Of a stretch of 64,000 bases of DNA, positions 9,201 through 16,776 are shown piece after piece. Under the pieces are notes generated by a model. That model was not told where the DNA came from. It saw only the letters and a program-made list of their open reading frames with translations, and ran no database searches. The position numbers and the translations under genes are program-made. Position 1 is the stretch's first letter; every line of letters begins with the position of its first letter. The DNA comes from Mesonia aestuariivivens (GTDB lineage: Bacteria > Bacteroidota > Bacteroidia > Flavobacteriales > Flavobacteriaceae): the NCBI RefSeq assembly GCF_019311235.1, contig NZ_JAHWDF010000004.1, forward strand, positions 124,001 to 188,000, given 5' to 3'.

Positions 9201-10671
9201 CGGTTTCATCTTCACCTGCCGTCCAACTAATTTCTGCAGAGTCTGATGTAATATTATTGATTGTAACATCTGAAGGTTCTTGACAGCTAGGAATTTCTTC
9301 TACTACAAAATTATCCATGTAAATATAATATCCATCTATATTACCAGGAGGTATATGAAAAGAAATGTAAACATCACCTATATACTGATCTAAGTTAATT
9401 GTATAATCTTCATAAGAAGTATTAGAAATTTCCGTTACAGGAAGTAATTCTTCTGTAAACTCATTTGCATTTTTTCCTCCAGTAGATAACAATACTTCAA
9501 ACTCATTTGGTTCTAAAAGAGATCTAGCTCTCATAGAAAATCTTAATCTTTCATTTCCTGTCAAAGTTAATAATGGTGAAATTAAATAATCATCGTTATC
9601 TCCACTATTATAATCAGTATAAATACCAACTGCCCGACTATCATCAATGCCATAATCAACATAGGTTTTCCAAAAATCTGAGTCATTATTTGCATTTAAT
9701 GCAGACCAACAAGAAGATAAGTTTGGAGTTATCACTGATTCAAAATCTTCAATATAAGGAAAATCAGTAATTGATTCACAAGCTGTAAGAAATGCCGATG
9801 GACCTCTCCTAGAACTTTCTTCATCTACTCCACAAATTGCTTTTACGTAAAATTCGTATTCTGTATTGGGTGATAACCCCTCCAAAGTTTCTCCTAAAAC
9901 ACCATCGTTATCACTAATTGAAATTCCTTCTATTTCTGGATCGAAACCTTCTTCACCGTAAAGAATTTCCCATTCGGTTTCATCTTCACCTGCCGTCCAA
10001 CTAATTTCTGCAGAGTCTGATGTAACATTATTAATAGTAATATCTGTAGGTTTCAGGCATACTTGAGTAATGCCATTAAGAATAATATTTCCTCTTAATG
10101 TTTGGATATAATTTGCTACAGATGGATTTAAAGGGTCAGGATTTGTATTATCACTCCTGTAATTAATACTAAGATTTTCATCAGCCTCTATATTAGTTTG
10201 CAATAAATAACTTGTAGAAGAATCCCAGCCTGATTCATTAGCATCAATTGCTATAATTAGATTATCCTGTCCATTATAATCAAATGAATTTTCAAATGTT
10301 ATTGTTAAAACATCATTTGCAGCTGTTATCGTACCATTAGTAAGCACTTGAGTTAAGGTATTTATATCTACCCAATCTGAATTACTTTCAAAACCCACCT
10401 TATCAGTATGTCCAATCCAAACATCTACATTTTCATCACTATTAACAATCTCTGAACCAGGATTAAGTTGAAAACCTATAGAGGTAATACTACCACTTGC
10501 ATTTATCTCTGAAGCCAAATAAATAACCTGAGAGTAGGAATAACCATAACGTAAATTAATTGGAGAAGAATTAGCGACACCTCCATCATCTGATTCTCCT
10601 ATTGAAACCTGAGAATATCCAGTGAAGCATATAAAAACTAGAAAACAAAAAAACAATGTATTTTTTTTCAT
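6292..10671 (-). CDS. Large secreted protein: six fibronectin type III domains and type IX sorting domain
   Basis: A 1459-residue extracellular or surface protein. Residues 1-20 are a Sec signal peptide (ending GYSQ). Fibronectin type III units lie at about 203-298, 462-555, 696-788, 913-1006, 1185-1278 and 1281-1373, each with the shared core ETEWEILYGEEGFDPE. Between them are: a cleaved-adhesin/MAM-like region at about 304-460; a pre-peptidase-like beta domain at about 556-695; a CUB-like region at about 790-912; and a second MAM-like region at about 1007-1184. Residues 1386-1459 (NYYPNPVKSLLHL ... YVVVVKIGNQSKIIRLVKE) are a type A C-terminal domain that routes cargo through the type IX secretion system. 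No protease or glycosidase active site is visible, so adhesion or matrix binding is the likeliest role. The protein is strongly acidic (Asp/Glu rich), as expected for a calcium-binding or marine surface protein. Confidence 0.9.
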   Translation of the reverse strand: MKKNTLFFCFLVFICFTGYSQVSIGESDDGGVANSSPINLRYGYSYSQVIYLASEINASGSITSIGFQLNPGSEIVNSDENVDVWIGHTDKVGFESNSDWVDINTLTQVLTNGTITAANDVLTITFENSFDYNGQDNLIIAIDANESGWDSSTSYLLQTNIEADENLSINYRSDNTNPDPLNPSVANYIQTLRGNIILNGITQVCLKPTDITINNVTSDSAEISWTAGEDETEWEILYGEEGFDPEIEGISISDNDGVLGETLEGLSPNTEYEFYVKAICGVDEESSRRGPSAFLTACESITDFPYIEDFESVITPNLSSCWSALNANNDSDFWKTYVDYGIDDSRAVGIYTDYNSGDNDDYLISPLLTLTGNERLRFSMRARSLLEPNEFEVLLSTGGKNANEFTEELLPVTEISNTSYEDYTINLDQYIGDVYISFHIPPGNIDGYYIYMDNFVVEEIPSCQEPSDVTINNITSDSAEISWTAGEDETEWEILYGEEGFDPETEGIMVADDDGVLGVSISGLSESTFYDVYVRAVCGEDEESIWTLGSFFTFPLNDECDNAIEITINDNLECNTTTLGSTVGATASDLGENEEDVIGTPNNDVWFRFVATSASHPISLSNVQAITGTSVDMAMALYNGDQGCESLELVADSDPNSFTAVGLTVGDTYYLRVYGYSSTSSTAQARFDVCVQTIQCPEPMEVTIENITTSSAEVNWVAGGSETEWEIIFGEVDFDPETEGELITDSDGNIGEVISNLSTDTNYEVYLRSICGEDSESELVGPISFATLIEPVIVSSENPILNETYCYTNNELKRWLFKAENEEVLRISFSSGTLEEYLSWFGIYLTYDDLVIYDGQDETGDVLFNSDGDGYELEGLTFDAFSGYIYMTLTSDGSTSCNSGSEETIDFDINILSCPKPTEVTIANITNNSVEVSWTSNGSETEWDILYGEEGFDPETEGTSIIDNDEALGEIIENLDANTEYELYVRASCGDGDISEWSESVTFITDCEVVIPNYINEFTEEPSCWTEVGAGDPENGPDAEAFGSGNWFLEEFLNEEETTNMAMAINLYTDNREDWLISPSFDLSQGQYELKFTTAITEYDSPSPSDMGSDDEVQVLISQDNGETWQMLITYDQSNSPSATGDIETIDLSAYSGTVKFAFWATDGEINDDEDYEFFIDDFEVNTLPCETPTDLEITNITATTAEVSWTSNGDETEWEVLYGEADFDPETEGTSFLDDNGELGITLSDLIPETTYDVYVRAICSTDDTSDWTTAESFSTLQEPCETPTDLEITNITATTAEVSWTSNGDETEWEILYGEADFDPETEGTSLLDNDGVLGITITDLTPETTYDVYVRAICGTDDTSDWTALESFIAEPLGVDSENFIGFNYYPNPVKSLLHLQAKTFSIEEVIVYDLLGKQIVIEQFNNLNATVNLEKLNTGSYVVVVKIGNQSKIIRLVKE
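6545..7120. repeat. Tandem 288-nt repeat (last two fibronectin domains)
   Basis: Two adjacent units, 6545-6832 and 6833-7120, are highly similar at DNA level with an exact 288-nt (96-codon) offset; long blocks are identical, for example around the ATATACATCGTAAGTGGTTT block. They encode the fifth and sixth fibronectin domains and indicate recent duplication or gene conversion. Confidence 0.85.
9159..10025. repeat. Dispersed 93-nt identical repeat within one gene
   Basis: Bases 9159-9251 and 9933-10025 are identical over 93 nt. They encode the core of the first and second fibronectin domains, although the intervening ~680 nt are unrelated. Synonymous positions are also identical, which points to recent gene conversion. 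Confidence 0.85.
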
Positions 10672-10803
10672 AAAATTAAATTTTTATCGATTTATTATTA
10701 AAAATAAAGTTTTTTAAGTTTAATCATAGAATAAAAAATAAAGTTTAGATAAAAAACTAATAATTCCGTTTAAAATAAATAAATTCGTTGATTAGATATC
10801 AAA

Positions 10804-10836
10804 AAAAGCGGCTATCAATAATTGATAGCCGCTTTT
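10804..10836 (-). terminator. Terminator of fabI
   Basis: AAAAGCGGCTATCAA (10804-10818) pairs with TTGATAGCCGCTTTT (10822-10836) around a 3-nt loop: a 15-bp stem with A/T tails on both sides. It lies 25 bp past the fabI stop codon. The rest of the 10672-10860 gap is AT-rich, with nothing else that I recognise. Confidence 0.9.
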
Positions 10837-10860
10837 GTATAAGTTAAAGAATTAGATGTA

Positions 10861-11676
10861 CTATTCTTCTACAAACTTTTCCATTACTTTTTGGCTTACG
10901 CCCATATTAGAGAAACCTCCATCATGGAATAAGTTCTGTAATGTTACTTTTTTTGTAAGGTCTGAAAACAACGTTAACGTATAATCTGCACACTCATCTG
11001 CCGTAGCATTTCCTAAAGCTGACATTTCATCTGCATATTTTATAAACCCATCAAAACCTTTAACTCCTTGTCCTGCTGTAGTTGGTGTTGGTGATTGAGA
11101 AATAGTATTTACTCTCACTTTCTTTTCTGTACCAAAGAAATAACCAAAACTACGGGCAATAGATTCTAAATATGCTTTATTATCTGCCATATCATTATAA
11201 TCTGGAAACACACGCTGTGCAGCCATATAAGTTAACGCAACGATACTTCCCCACTCATTCATTGCATCTTTTTTGTATAAAGTTTGCATGGTTTTGTGAA
11301 AAGATACTGCAGAAACATCCCAACCTTTAGCCGTCCAATCGTAGTTTTGATCGGTATAATGTTTTCCTTTTCTTACGTTGATAGACATTCCTATCGAGTG
11401 AAGAACGAAATCTAATTTACCTCCTAAAATTTCTTGAGCTTTTTCTACTAAATTTTCAAGATCTTCGATATTGGTAGCATCGGCAGGAATAATTTCTGAA
11501 CCCGTTTTTTCTGCCAATTCTTTAATAGCTCCCATTCTCATGGCTACTGGCGCGTTAGTTAAAACAAAAGTACCGCCTTGTTCGTGTACTTTTTCTGCGG
11601 TTTTCCAAGCAATAGAGTTTTCATCCAAAGCTCCGAATATAATTCCTCTCTTTCCTTTTAATAAATTATATGACAT
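10861..11676 (-). CDS. fabI: Enoyl-[acyl-carrier-protein] reductase (NADH)
   Basis: Reduces trans-2-enoyl-ACP in the last step of each fatty-acid elongation cycle. At 271 residues it is the usual FabI length. The nucleotide site GIIFGALDENSIAW, residue Y150 and the catalytic Y160-x6-K167 (YNDMADNK) match FabI rather than FabV or FabK. It is last in the minus-strand block that begins with bamD and starts 48 nt after recN. A TAAGTTTG box lies over the recN stop codon and a TATATTTA box lies closer to the ATG, so fabI may also have its own promoter. Confidence 0.96.
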   Translation of the reverse strand: MSYNLLKGKRGIIFGALDENSIAWKTAEKVHEQGGTFVLTNAPVAMRMGAIKELAEKTGSEIIPADATNIEDLENLVEKAQEILGGKLDFVLHSIGMSINVRKGKHYTDQNYDWTAKGWDVSAVSFHKTMQTLYKKDAMNEWGSIVALTYMAAQRVFPDYNDMADNKAYLESIARSFGYFFGTEKKVRVNTISQSPTPTTAGQGVKGFDGFIKYADEMSALGNATADECADYTLTLFSDLTKKVTLQNLFHDGGFSNMGVSQKVMEKFVEE

Positions 11677-11724
11677 GGTATTATTTTTATTTGTTGTTGC
11701 GGCGGTAAATATAATAAAACAAAC

Positions 11725-13377
11725 TTAGTTGAGTAATTCTTTTGCATGAGCAATGGCCGATGCAGATTTTTCTTTACCTCCTAGCATCTCTGCTAATTCT
11801 TCAATTCGTTGATTTTTATCTAATAGTGAGATATTGGTTTTAGTTACCTCATTCTCTGTTTGCTTGTAAACCTTGAAATGATGACTACCCTTAGCGGCAA
11901 TTTGAGGTAAATGTGTAATTGATATTACCTGCATCTCTTTCCCCATATTATTCATAATAACTGCCATTTTTTGAGCGATATCTCCAGAAACTCCTGTATC
12001 TATTTCATCAAAAATTATGGTTGGCAATTTACTATAATTGGCCAAAATACTTTTAATAGCTAACGTAATTCTAGATAATTCTCCACCAGAGGCTGCTTTT
12101 TTAATATCATTAAAACTAGCACCTTTATTTGCGGCTAATTTCCACTCAATAGTATCTAATCCTTTTGCTGTAAAATTAGAAGTATGATCAAGTTCTACTT
12201 TTAATTGAGCGTCTGGCATACCTACTTGCGTAAGAATTTTTTCTACTGAATTTTGAAACTGCGGAATTACTTTTTTTCTATTGTTATAAATTTTCTTTGC
12301 TATTTTTTGTATCTCAGCTTTTGCGCTTTCAATTTTTTTATTGAAAGTAGCAATTTCTTCTTCTGCATTTTCTGAAGTCGCTACTTTTTCAGTTAAACCT
12401 TCTTGCAACTGAAGTAACTCTTCTACAGAATCTATATGGTGTTTTTTCTGTAAGCTATATAATTGCTGAAGTTTATCATTTACAAAAGCTAATGTTTCTG
12501 GGTCTGCCTCTACATTATTCTCTAAACTTTCTATTTCAACCGCCATATCTTCTAGCTCTATCAAAACACTTTGAATACGTTCTGATAGCGATTTATACTG
12601 ATCTCCATAATTTTCAAGCGCTGCTATTCTATTTTTCACTTCCTGCAAGCTAGCAATACCTCCTATTTCTTCTTTTTGCAAATAATGAGCTGAAGCTGAT
12701 AGGTTTTCTTTCAGCTCTTCTACATTATTCAACTCTTGATATTGGCTCTCTAAATCTTCTTGCATCCCTACTTTTAAATCAATTTCTTTCAATTCATTTA
12801 AAAGAAACAAGTTGTAATTGTAAGTTGCTGCAGCTTCCTTCTGTGCTTCGTTTAATTCTTTTAATTGCTGAAGGAGTTGCTGGTATTTTTTATAAGAATT
12901 TTGATATTGTTCCAATAAATCTTTATTGCCAGCTAACGCATCAATTACCTGAAACTGATAGTCTGAGTCTCCAATAAACAAGGTATCGTGCTGACTATGA
13001 ATATCGACCAGTTGATTTCCTAAAACAGCAAGTTTTTGAAGCGTTGCTGGAGTATCATTAATAAACGCTCTTGATTTGCCAGAAGGCAAAATTTCGCGCC
13101 TAATAATGGTTTGCGGTTCGTAATCTATATCGTATGTATCAAAAAGTGATTGAAGATCGTAAGATTCTATTTGAAAAGTTCCTTCAACTACACACTTTTT
13201 TTCAGGATTTCTAATGGCACTTAAGTCTGCTCGCTTTCCTAAAAGCAACGATAAAGCTCCTAAAAGAATAGATTTTCCTGCTCCAGTTTCTCCTGTAATT
13301 ATGGTAAATTGATCTTTAAGTTGAAGGTGAGCATCTTCAATTAAAGCAAAGTTTTTTATAGAAAGTGATGTAAGCAA
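11725..13377 (-). CDS. recN: DNA repair protein RecN
   Basis: An SMC-like ATPase for double-strand-break repair, 550 residues as expected. The Walker A motif GETGAGKS spans residues 29-36, long coiled-coil segments fill about 160-380, and the ABC signature (ASGGELSR) and Walker B (IIFDEIDTGVSG) are near the C-terminus. Translation appears to start at a TTG that encodes the M-L-T-S-L-S-I-K-N start typical of relatives; no ATG is available. An inverted repeat with 10-bp arms overlaps this TTG and encloses a promoter-like box (see 13376-13415), so expression may be controlled there. It lies between the DUF4835 gene and fabI. Confidence 0.95.
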   Translation of the reverse strand: MLTSLSIKNFALIEDAHLQLKDQFTIITGETGAGKSILLGALSLLLGKRADLSAIRNPEKKCVVEGTFQIESYDLQSLFDTYDIDYEPQTIIRREILPSGKSRAFINDTPATLQKLAVLGNQLVDIHSQHDTLFIGDSDYQFQVIDALAGNKDLLEQYQNSYKKYQQLLQQLKELNEAQKEAAATYNYNLFLLNELKEIDLKVGMQEDLESQYQELNNVEELKENLSASAHYLQKEEIGGIASLQEVKNRIAALENYGDQYKSLSERIQSVLIELEDMAVEIESLENNVEADPETLAFVNDKLQQLYSLQKKHHIDSVEELLQLQEGLTEKVATSENAEEEIATFNKKIESAKAEIQKIAKKIYNNRKKVIPQFQNSVEKILTQVGMPDAQLKVELDHTSNFTAKGLDTIEWKLAANKGASFNDIKKAASGGELSRITLAIKSILANYSKLPTIIFDEIDTGVSGDIAQKMAVIMNNMGKEMQVISITHLPQIAAKGSHHFKVYKQTENEVTKTNISLLDKNQRIEELAEMLGGKEKSASAIAHAKELLN

Positions 13378-13415
13378 TTCTCTTGATTATTTTTAGGTAA
13401 ATATACAAGAGAATT
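13376..13415 (-). promoter_or_regulatory. Inverted repeat over the recN start, possible operator
   Basis: AATTCTCTTG (13376-13385) and CAAGAGAATT (13406-13415) are perfect 10-bp arms 20 nt apart. The spacer holds a TATATTTA box on the minus strand (13398-13405), and the downstream arm covers two bases of the recN TTG start. It could be a repressor site or an RNA hairpin hiding the start codon. Confidence 0.5.
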
Positions 13416-13443
13416 TTTGCTTATCGAAAAAGACTTGATAAAA

Positions 13444-14331
13444 TTAATTATTAATAGTATTCCACTTTTTATTGTAAAGAGGTGCTATACTTTTTAAGCT
13501 CGATAAGACGGGTGAAATTGAAATTTGAGGACCACCACTTAATACGTTTTTTATTTCATCTGATTTTGCATCGAAAAAACTACGCATTAAAATTGAATTA
13601 GGTCTAGCGCTGTTTACTTCTTTCAACATTTGAATAGCTTCTACTATTTTTGATTTACCGGTTTCTACATCTTGATACATCACATCTAAACCTTCTCGGT
13701 GATAAACATACAAAGCTTGTCTGTATTTCGTGAAATTATTAGAAAGTAAATCTGCATTTAAACGATACCTAGATTGATTTCCTGAAGAAGGTAACCATCC
13801 CTCACCGCCACTTTGCTGTGCCGTGTTTACAATTAAATTAGCCTCTTCGTGATAAGCAGAACCGCCCAATGGAGCAAATGTATCGCCGTCGAAACCTAAA
13901 ATTGTATACATATAAAATGAAATTGTAGATACTAAATTAGAAGAAAAGGTATTTGGATTATAATCTAGGGGTTGAAATTCACTATACCTAAAATTAAACT
14001 GATTGTCTTTAATATTAAATATTGGTGTAGAAGTGGTAGAACCATAAACCGGACGTGAAGCCTGAACCTGAATGGTTGCTGTAAAATTATCTGAACTATA
14101 ATCTGAAACATTAATAAAAATATTACAATCAATTTTTTCAAAATTCTCTAAACTATTATCGGTCCAAGTATTTTGATTGATCAGATCTTGCACTGCACTT
14201 TCTAAAGTTTTAAATATAGAAAGTTTAGTTCTTCCGGTTTGTTCAGCATTTACCGTCACATTAGCATTAAACTCTTGCGCAAAGCTTACCAAAGAAAAAA
14301 AGAATAATAAAAATGTAAATTTAATGTTCAT
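13444..14331 (-). CDS. DUF4835 family exported protein (PorD-like)
   Basis: A 295-residue protein with a clear signal peptide (residues 1-18, ending VSFAQ) and a soluble periplasmic or outer-membrane-associated body starting EFNANVTVNAEQTGRTKLS. It matches the DUF4835 family, which I recall being annotated in some databases as the type IX secretion protein PorD; I rely on memory for that link. The gene overlaps the end of coaBC by 11 nt in another frame and precedes recN by 66 nt. Its presence fits a genome that uses type IX secretion for the fibronectin-repeat protein nearby. Confidence 0.75.
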   Translation of the reverse strand: MNIKFTFLLFFFSLVSFAQEFNANVTVNAEQTGRTKLSIFKTLESAVQDLINQNTWTDNSLENFEKIDCNIFINVSDYSSDNFTATIQVQASRPVYGSTTSTPIFNIKDNQFNFRYSEFQPLDYNPNTFSSNLVSTISFYMYTILGFDGDTFAPLGGSAYHEEANLIVNTAQQSGGEGWLPSSGNQSRYRLNADLLSNNFTKYRQALYVYHREGLDVMYQDVETGKSKIVEAIQMLKEVNSARPNSILMRSFFDAKSDEIKNVLSGGPQISISPVLSSLKSIAPLYNKKWNTINN

Positions 14332-15517
14332 AATGGTAAATTACTTCATTTAAAATATCTTTTGCAACTTCTTGTTTAGATTTTAAATCAAACTCTTTGG
14401 TCTGATTGGGATAAATGATCTTTATTTTGTTAGTCGCTTGCTTAAATCCTGCTCCTTTATCATTTAATGAGTTTAAAATAATAAAATCTAAATTTTTACG
14501 AACTAACTTAGCTTTAGCATTTTCAACTTCATTTTCTGTTTCTAAAGCAAAACCTACTAACAATTGATGCTTTTTAGCTTTACCTAAAGAAAGTAAAATA
14601 TCTTGTGTTTTTTCTAATTCTATAGAAATTTCAACCTCAGACTTCTTAATTTTTTGATTCGCAACTTGTTTAGGCTTATAGTCTGATACTGCTGCTGCGG
14701 CAATGGCAACATCAACTTGTTTATAATGAGCATGTACTTGCTCATACATTTCTTGCGTGCTAGTAACACGTATTAAAAAAATATTTTTATTAAAACTATC
14801 TAAGGCAGTAGGACCACTAACTAATATTACTTGAGCTCCTAAATTTGCTGCTTCTTCTGCCAAAGCAAACCCCATTTTTCCGCTAGAATGATTTCCTATA
14901 AAACGAACAGGATCTATAGCTTCGTATGTTGGACCAGCAGTAATTAAGATTTTCTTACCATAAAGTGGTAATTGAGCTTGTAAATCTTTTAAAATAAAAT
15001 TGATGATTTCTTCGGGTTCAGCCATTCTTCCTTCGCCAGTTAGACCACTTGCTAATTCTCCTGAACCTACAGGTATCATCTTATTGTGAAAGCTTTCTAA
15101 TTTTTGAATACTTGCTTTTGTAGATGGATGTTTATACATATCTAAATCCATCGCTGGAGCAAAATAAACTGGACATTTAGCAGAAAGATAAGTAGCTAAA
15201 AGTATATTATCGCTATGGCCGTTAGCCATTTTGGATAATGTATTGGCTGTGGTGGGAGCTATAAGCATAAAGTCTGCCCATAAACCTAGATCTACATGGT
15301 TATTCCAAGTTTCACCTTCTTCATTGGTAAAAGATGAAATAACTTCATTTTTGGACAAAGTAGAAAGGGTAAGAGGAGTAACAAACTCCTTTGCTTCTGG
15401 AGTCATTACTACTCTTACCTCTGCACTAGCTTTTATTAAAAGCCTTACTATATAAGCGGTTTTGTAAGCAGCAATACCTGCTGTAACACCAAGTAAAACT
15501 TTTTTTCCGCTCAACAT
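14321..15517 (-). CDS. coaBC: Bifunctional phosphopantothenoylcysteine synthetase/decarboxylase
   Basis: Makes 4'-phosphopantetheine from phosphopantothenate and cysteine. Residues 1-180 form the flavin-dependent decarboxylase CoaC, with the catalytic H74 (NNHVDLGLWADF) and PAMDLDMY at 121-128. Residues 185-398 form the ligase CoaB, with GPTYEAIDPVRFIGNHSSGKMG and the KIKK segment. Where the E. coli and plant enzymes have an active-site Cys in an ACG motif, this protein reads GELASG. I believe the same substitution occurs in other Bacteroidota, so it is probably lineage-specific rather than damage. It starts 7 nt after rpoZ. Confidence 0.94.
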   Translation of the reverse strand: MLSGKKVLLGVTAGIAAYKTAYIVRLLIKASAEVRVVMTPEAKEFVTPLTLSTLSKNEVISSFTNEEGETWNNHVDLGLWADFMLIAPTTANTLSKMANGHSDNILLATYLSAKCPVYFAPAMDLDMYKHPSTKASIQKLESFHNKMIPVGSGELASGLTGEGRMAEPEEIINFILKDLQAQLPLYGKKILITAGPTYEAIDPVRFIGNHSSGKMGFALAEEAANLGAQVILVSGPTALDSFNKNIFLIRVTSTQEMYEQVHAHYKQVDVAIAAAAVSDYKPKQVANQKIKKSEVEISIELEKTQDILLSLGKAKKHQLLVGFALETENEVENAKAKLVRKNLDFIILNSLNDKGAGFKQATNKIKIIYPNQTKEFDLKSKQEVAKDILNEVIYHYEH

Positions 15518-15524
15518 ACATTTG

Positions 15525-15851
15525 TTAGTCTAAGTTAGTTTTAGTATTTCTAAAGTAGATTTTCTCTTCTAACCACTCTTGTACTGCTAAAGATTGTGGT
15601 TTAGGTAATCTTTCGTAAAACTTAGAAACTTCAATTTGTTCTTTGTTTTCAAAGATTTCATCTAAGCTATCGGTATAAGTAGCAAATTCATCTAATTTTT
15701 CTAAAAGCTCTTTTTTAATTTCAGTATTAATCTGAGTTGCTCTTTTAGAAATGATTGATATTGCTTCATAGATATTATCTGTAGGAGCATCTACTAAATT
15801 CTTATCGATAGTAGTCGTATTTACAGGAGCTTCTGTTTTCTTTAAATCCAT
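15525..15851 (-). CDS. rpoZ: RNA polymerase omega-like subunit
   Basis: A 108-residue protein with the omega signature DNIYEAISIISKRATQINTEIK at about 25-46, the segment that wraps the C-terminal tail of beta-prime. The Bacteroidota version is longer and diverged from E. coli RpoZ, so automatic annotation often calls it hypothetical. It is 3 nt from bamD and 7 nt from coaBC in a tight operon, the standard arrangement in this family. Confidence 0.85.
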   Translation of the reverse strand: MDLKKTEAPVNTTTIDKNLVDAPTDNIYEAISIISKRATQINTEIKKELLEKLDEFATYTDSLDEIFENKEQIEVSKFYERLPKPQSLAVQEWLEEKIYFRNTKTNLD

Positions 15852-15854
15852 ATT

Positions 15855-16688
15855 TTATGAATTAGTGTTATTTGTTTGTAATCTTTGTTCTATATCTACT
15901 GAATATTCTTGAGCTTGCTGTGCAAATTCTCCTTCAGGATAATATTTTATATAATCTTCGTAATATTCTTTAGCAGCTCTTAAACGCTGAGGAACTAGTT
16001 GTGCATAACTATTAATTGCTAATATATAAGCCGAATCAAATTTATAAAAATAAGCTTTTTCTAAATATTTAGAACCAGGATTATCTTCAATAAAATTATT
16101 TAAGGCCGCAATTGCTGCTTTATAATCTTCTGTATGGTGGTATTGTTTTGCAATACTGTAAGCCTTTTTATCTAACTTATCTCGTAAGTTTGAAACATAT
16201 TCATTAGCATCACCAATAAACTCACCGTCAGGATACCTTGAAATATATTCCTGAAACTTATTAATTGCTTTATGAGTTTCTGTCTGATCTAAACTAAATC
16301 TAGGTGAAATCTCATAATAGCTCTTAGCGCTTTTATAATAAGCCTCTTCTGCTTTTTCACTTCTAGGGTACGCCTTTGTAAAACGCTCAAACTGGTAACC
16401 AGAATCAAAATAACTCTCTAACTCATAATAAGTGTTAGAATAAATGTAAGCCAAACGTTCACCTTGAGGCTTACCGCGGTATTGAGGCATGATTTGATCT
16501 AATAAGCGAAGTGCCTTTTTTAACTTGCTATTCTTCTCTTCTTTTATCCCTTGAGTATAAAGACTATCTGCCATAGCATACTTAGCCTTGATATCATCTT
16601 CTTTTAATACTTTTTGGTATTGACTACACGCACCTAAAGTAAGTGCGGCTAAAAGAACGAAGGTTATATTACGAATTTTTAAAAACAT
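15855..16688 (-). CDS. bamD: Outer membrane assembly lipoprotein BamD
   Basis: BamD is the essential lipoprotein partner of BamA in inserting outer-membrane barrels. The 277-residue protein has a lipobox LTLGAC with the lipidated Cys at 21. It then has about five tetratricopeptide-like helical hairpins rich in Tyr and Ala (YYKSAKSYYEIS, AYFYKFDSAYILA). It is the first gene of the bamD-rpoZ-coaBC-DUF4835-recN-fabI block. A TATTTTTG promoter-like box ends only 4 nt before the ATG, which would give a leaderless message. Confidence 0.93.
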   Translation of the reverse strand: MFLKIRNITFVLLAALTLGACSQYQKVLKEDDIKAKYAMADSLYTQGIKEEKNSKLKKALRLLDQIMPQYRGKPQGERLAYIYSNTYYELESYFDSGYQFERFTKAYPRSEKAEEAYYKSAKSYYEISPRFSLDQTETHKAINKFQEYISRYPDGEFIGDANEYVSNLRDKLDKKAYSIAKQYHHTEDYKAAIAALNNFIEDNPGSKYLEKAYFYKFDSAYILAINSYAQLVPQRLRAAKEYYEDYIKYYPEGEFAQQAQEYSVDIEQRLQTNNTNS

Positions 16689-16692
16689 CTTG

Positions 16693-16700
16693 CAAAAATA
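16693..16700 (-). promoter_or_regulatory. Possible -7 box immediately before bamD
   Basis: TATTTTTG on the minus strand fits TAnnTTTG and is followed by CAAG and then ATG. The region 17-19 nt upstream is A/T-rich but lacks TTTG. If used, the bamD mRNA would start at or next to the start codon. Confidence 0.45.
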
Positions 16701-16776
16701 CTTTATTATTATGGATTATAAAAATTTCTAAATCTTTAATTTAAACAGCTAATAAGCAAAGATATTTCATAAAAAC

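Noticed and set aside
8387-9770. Plus-strand open frames inside the fibronectin-repeat gene
   Set aside because: They repeat with the domain repeats on the opposite strand and have no protein features; antisense shadows.
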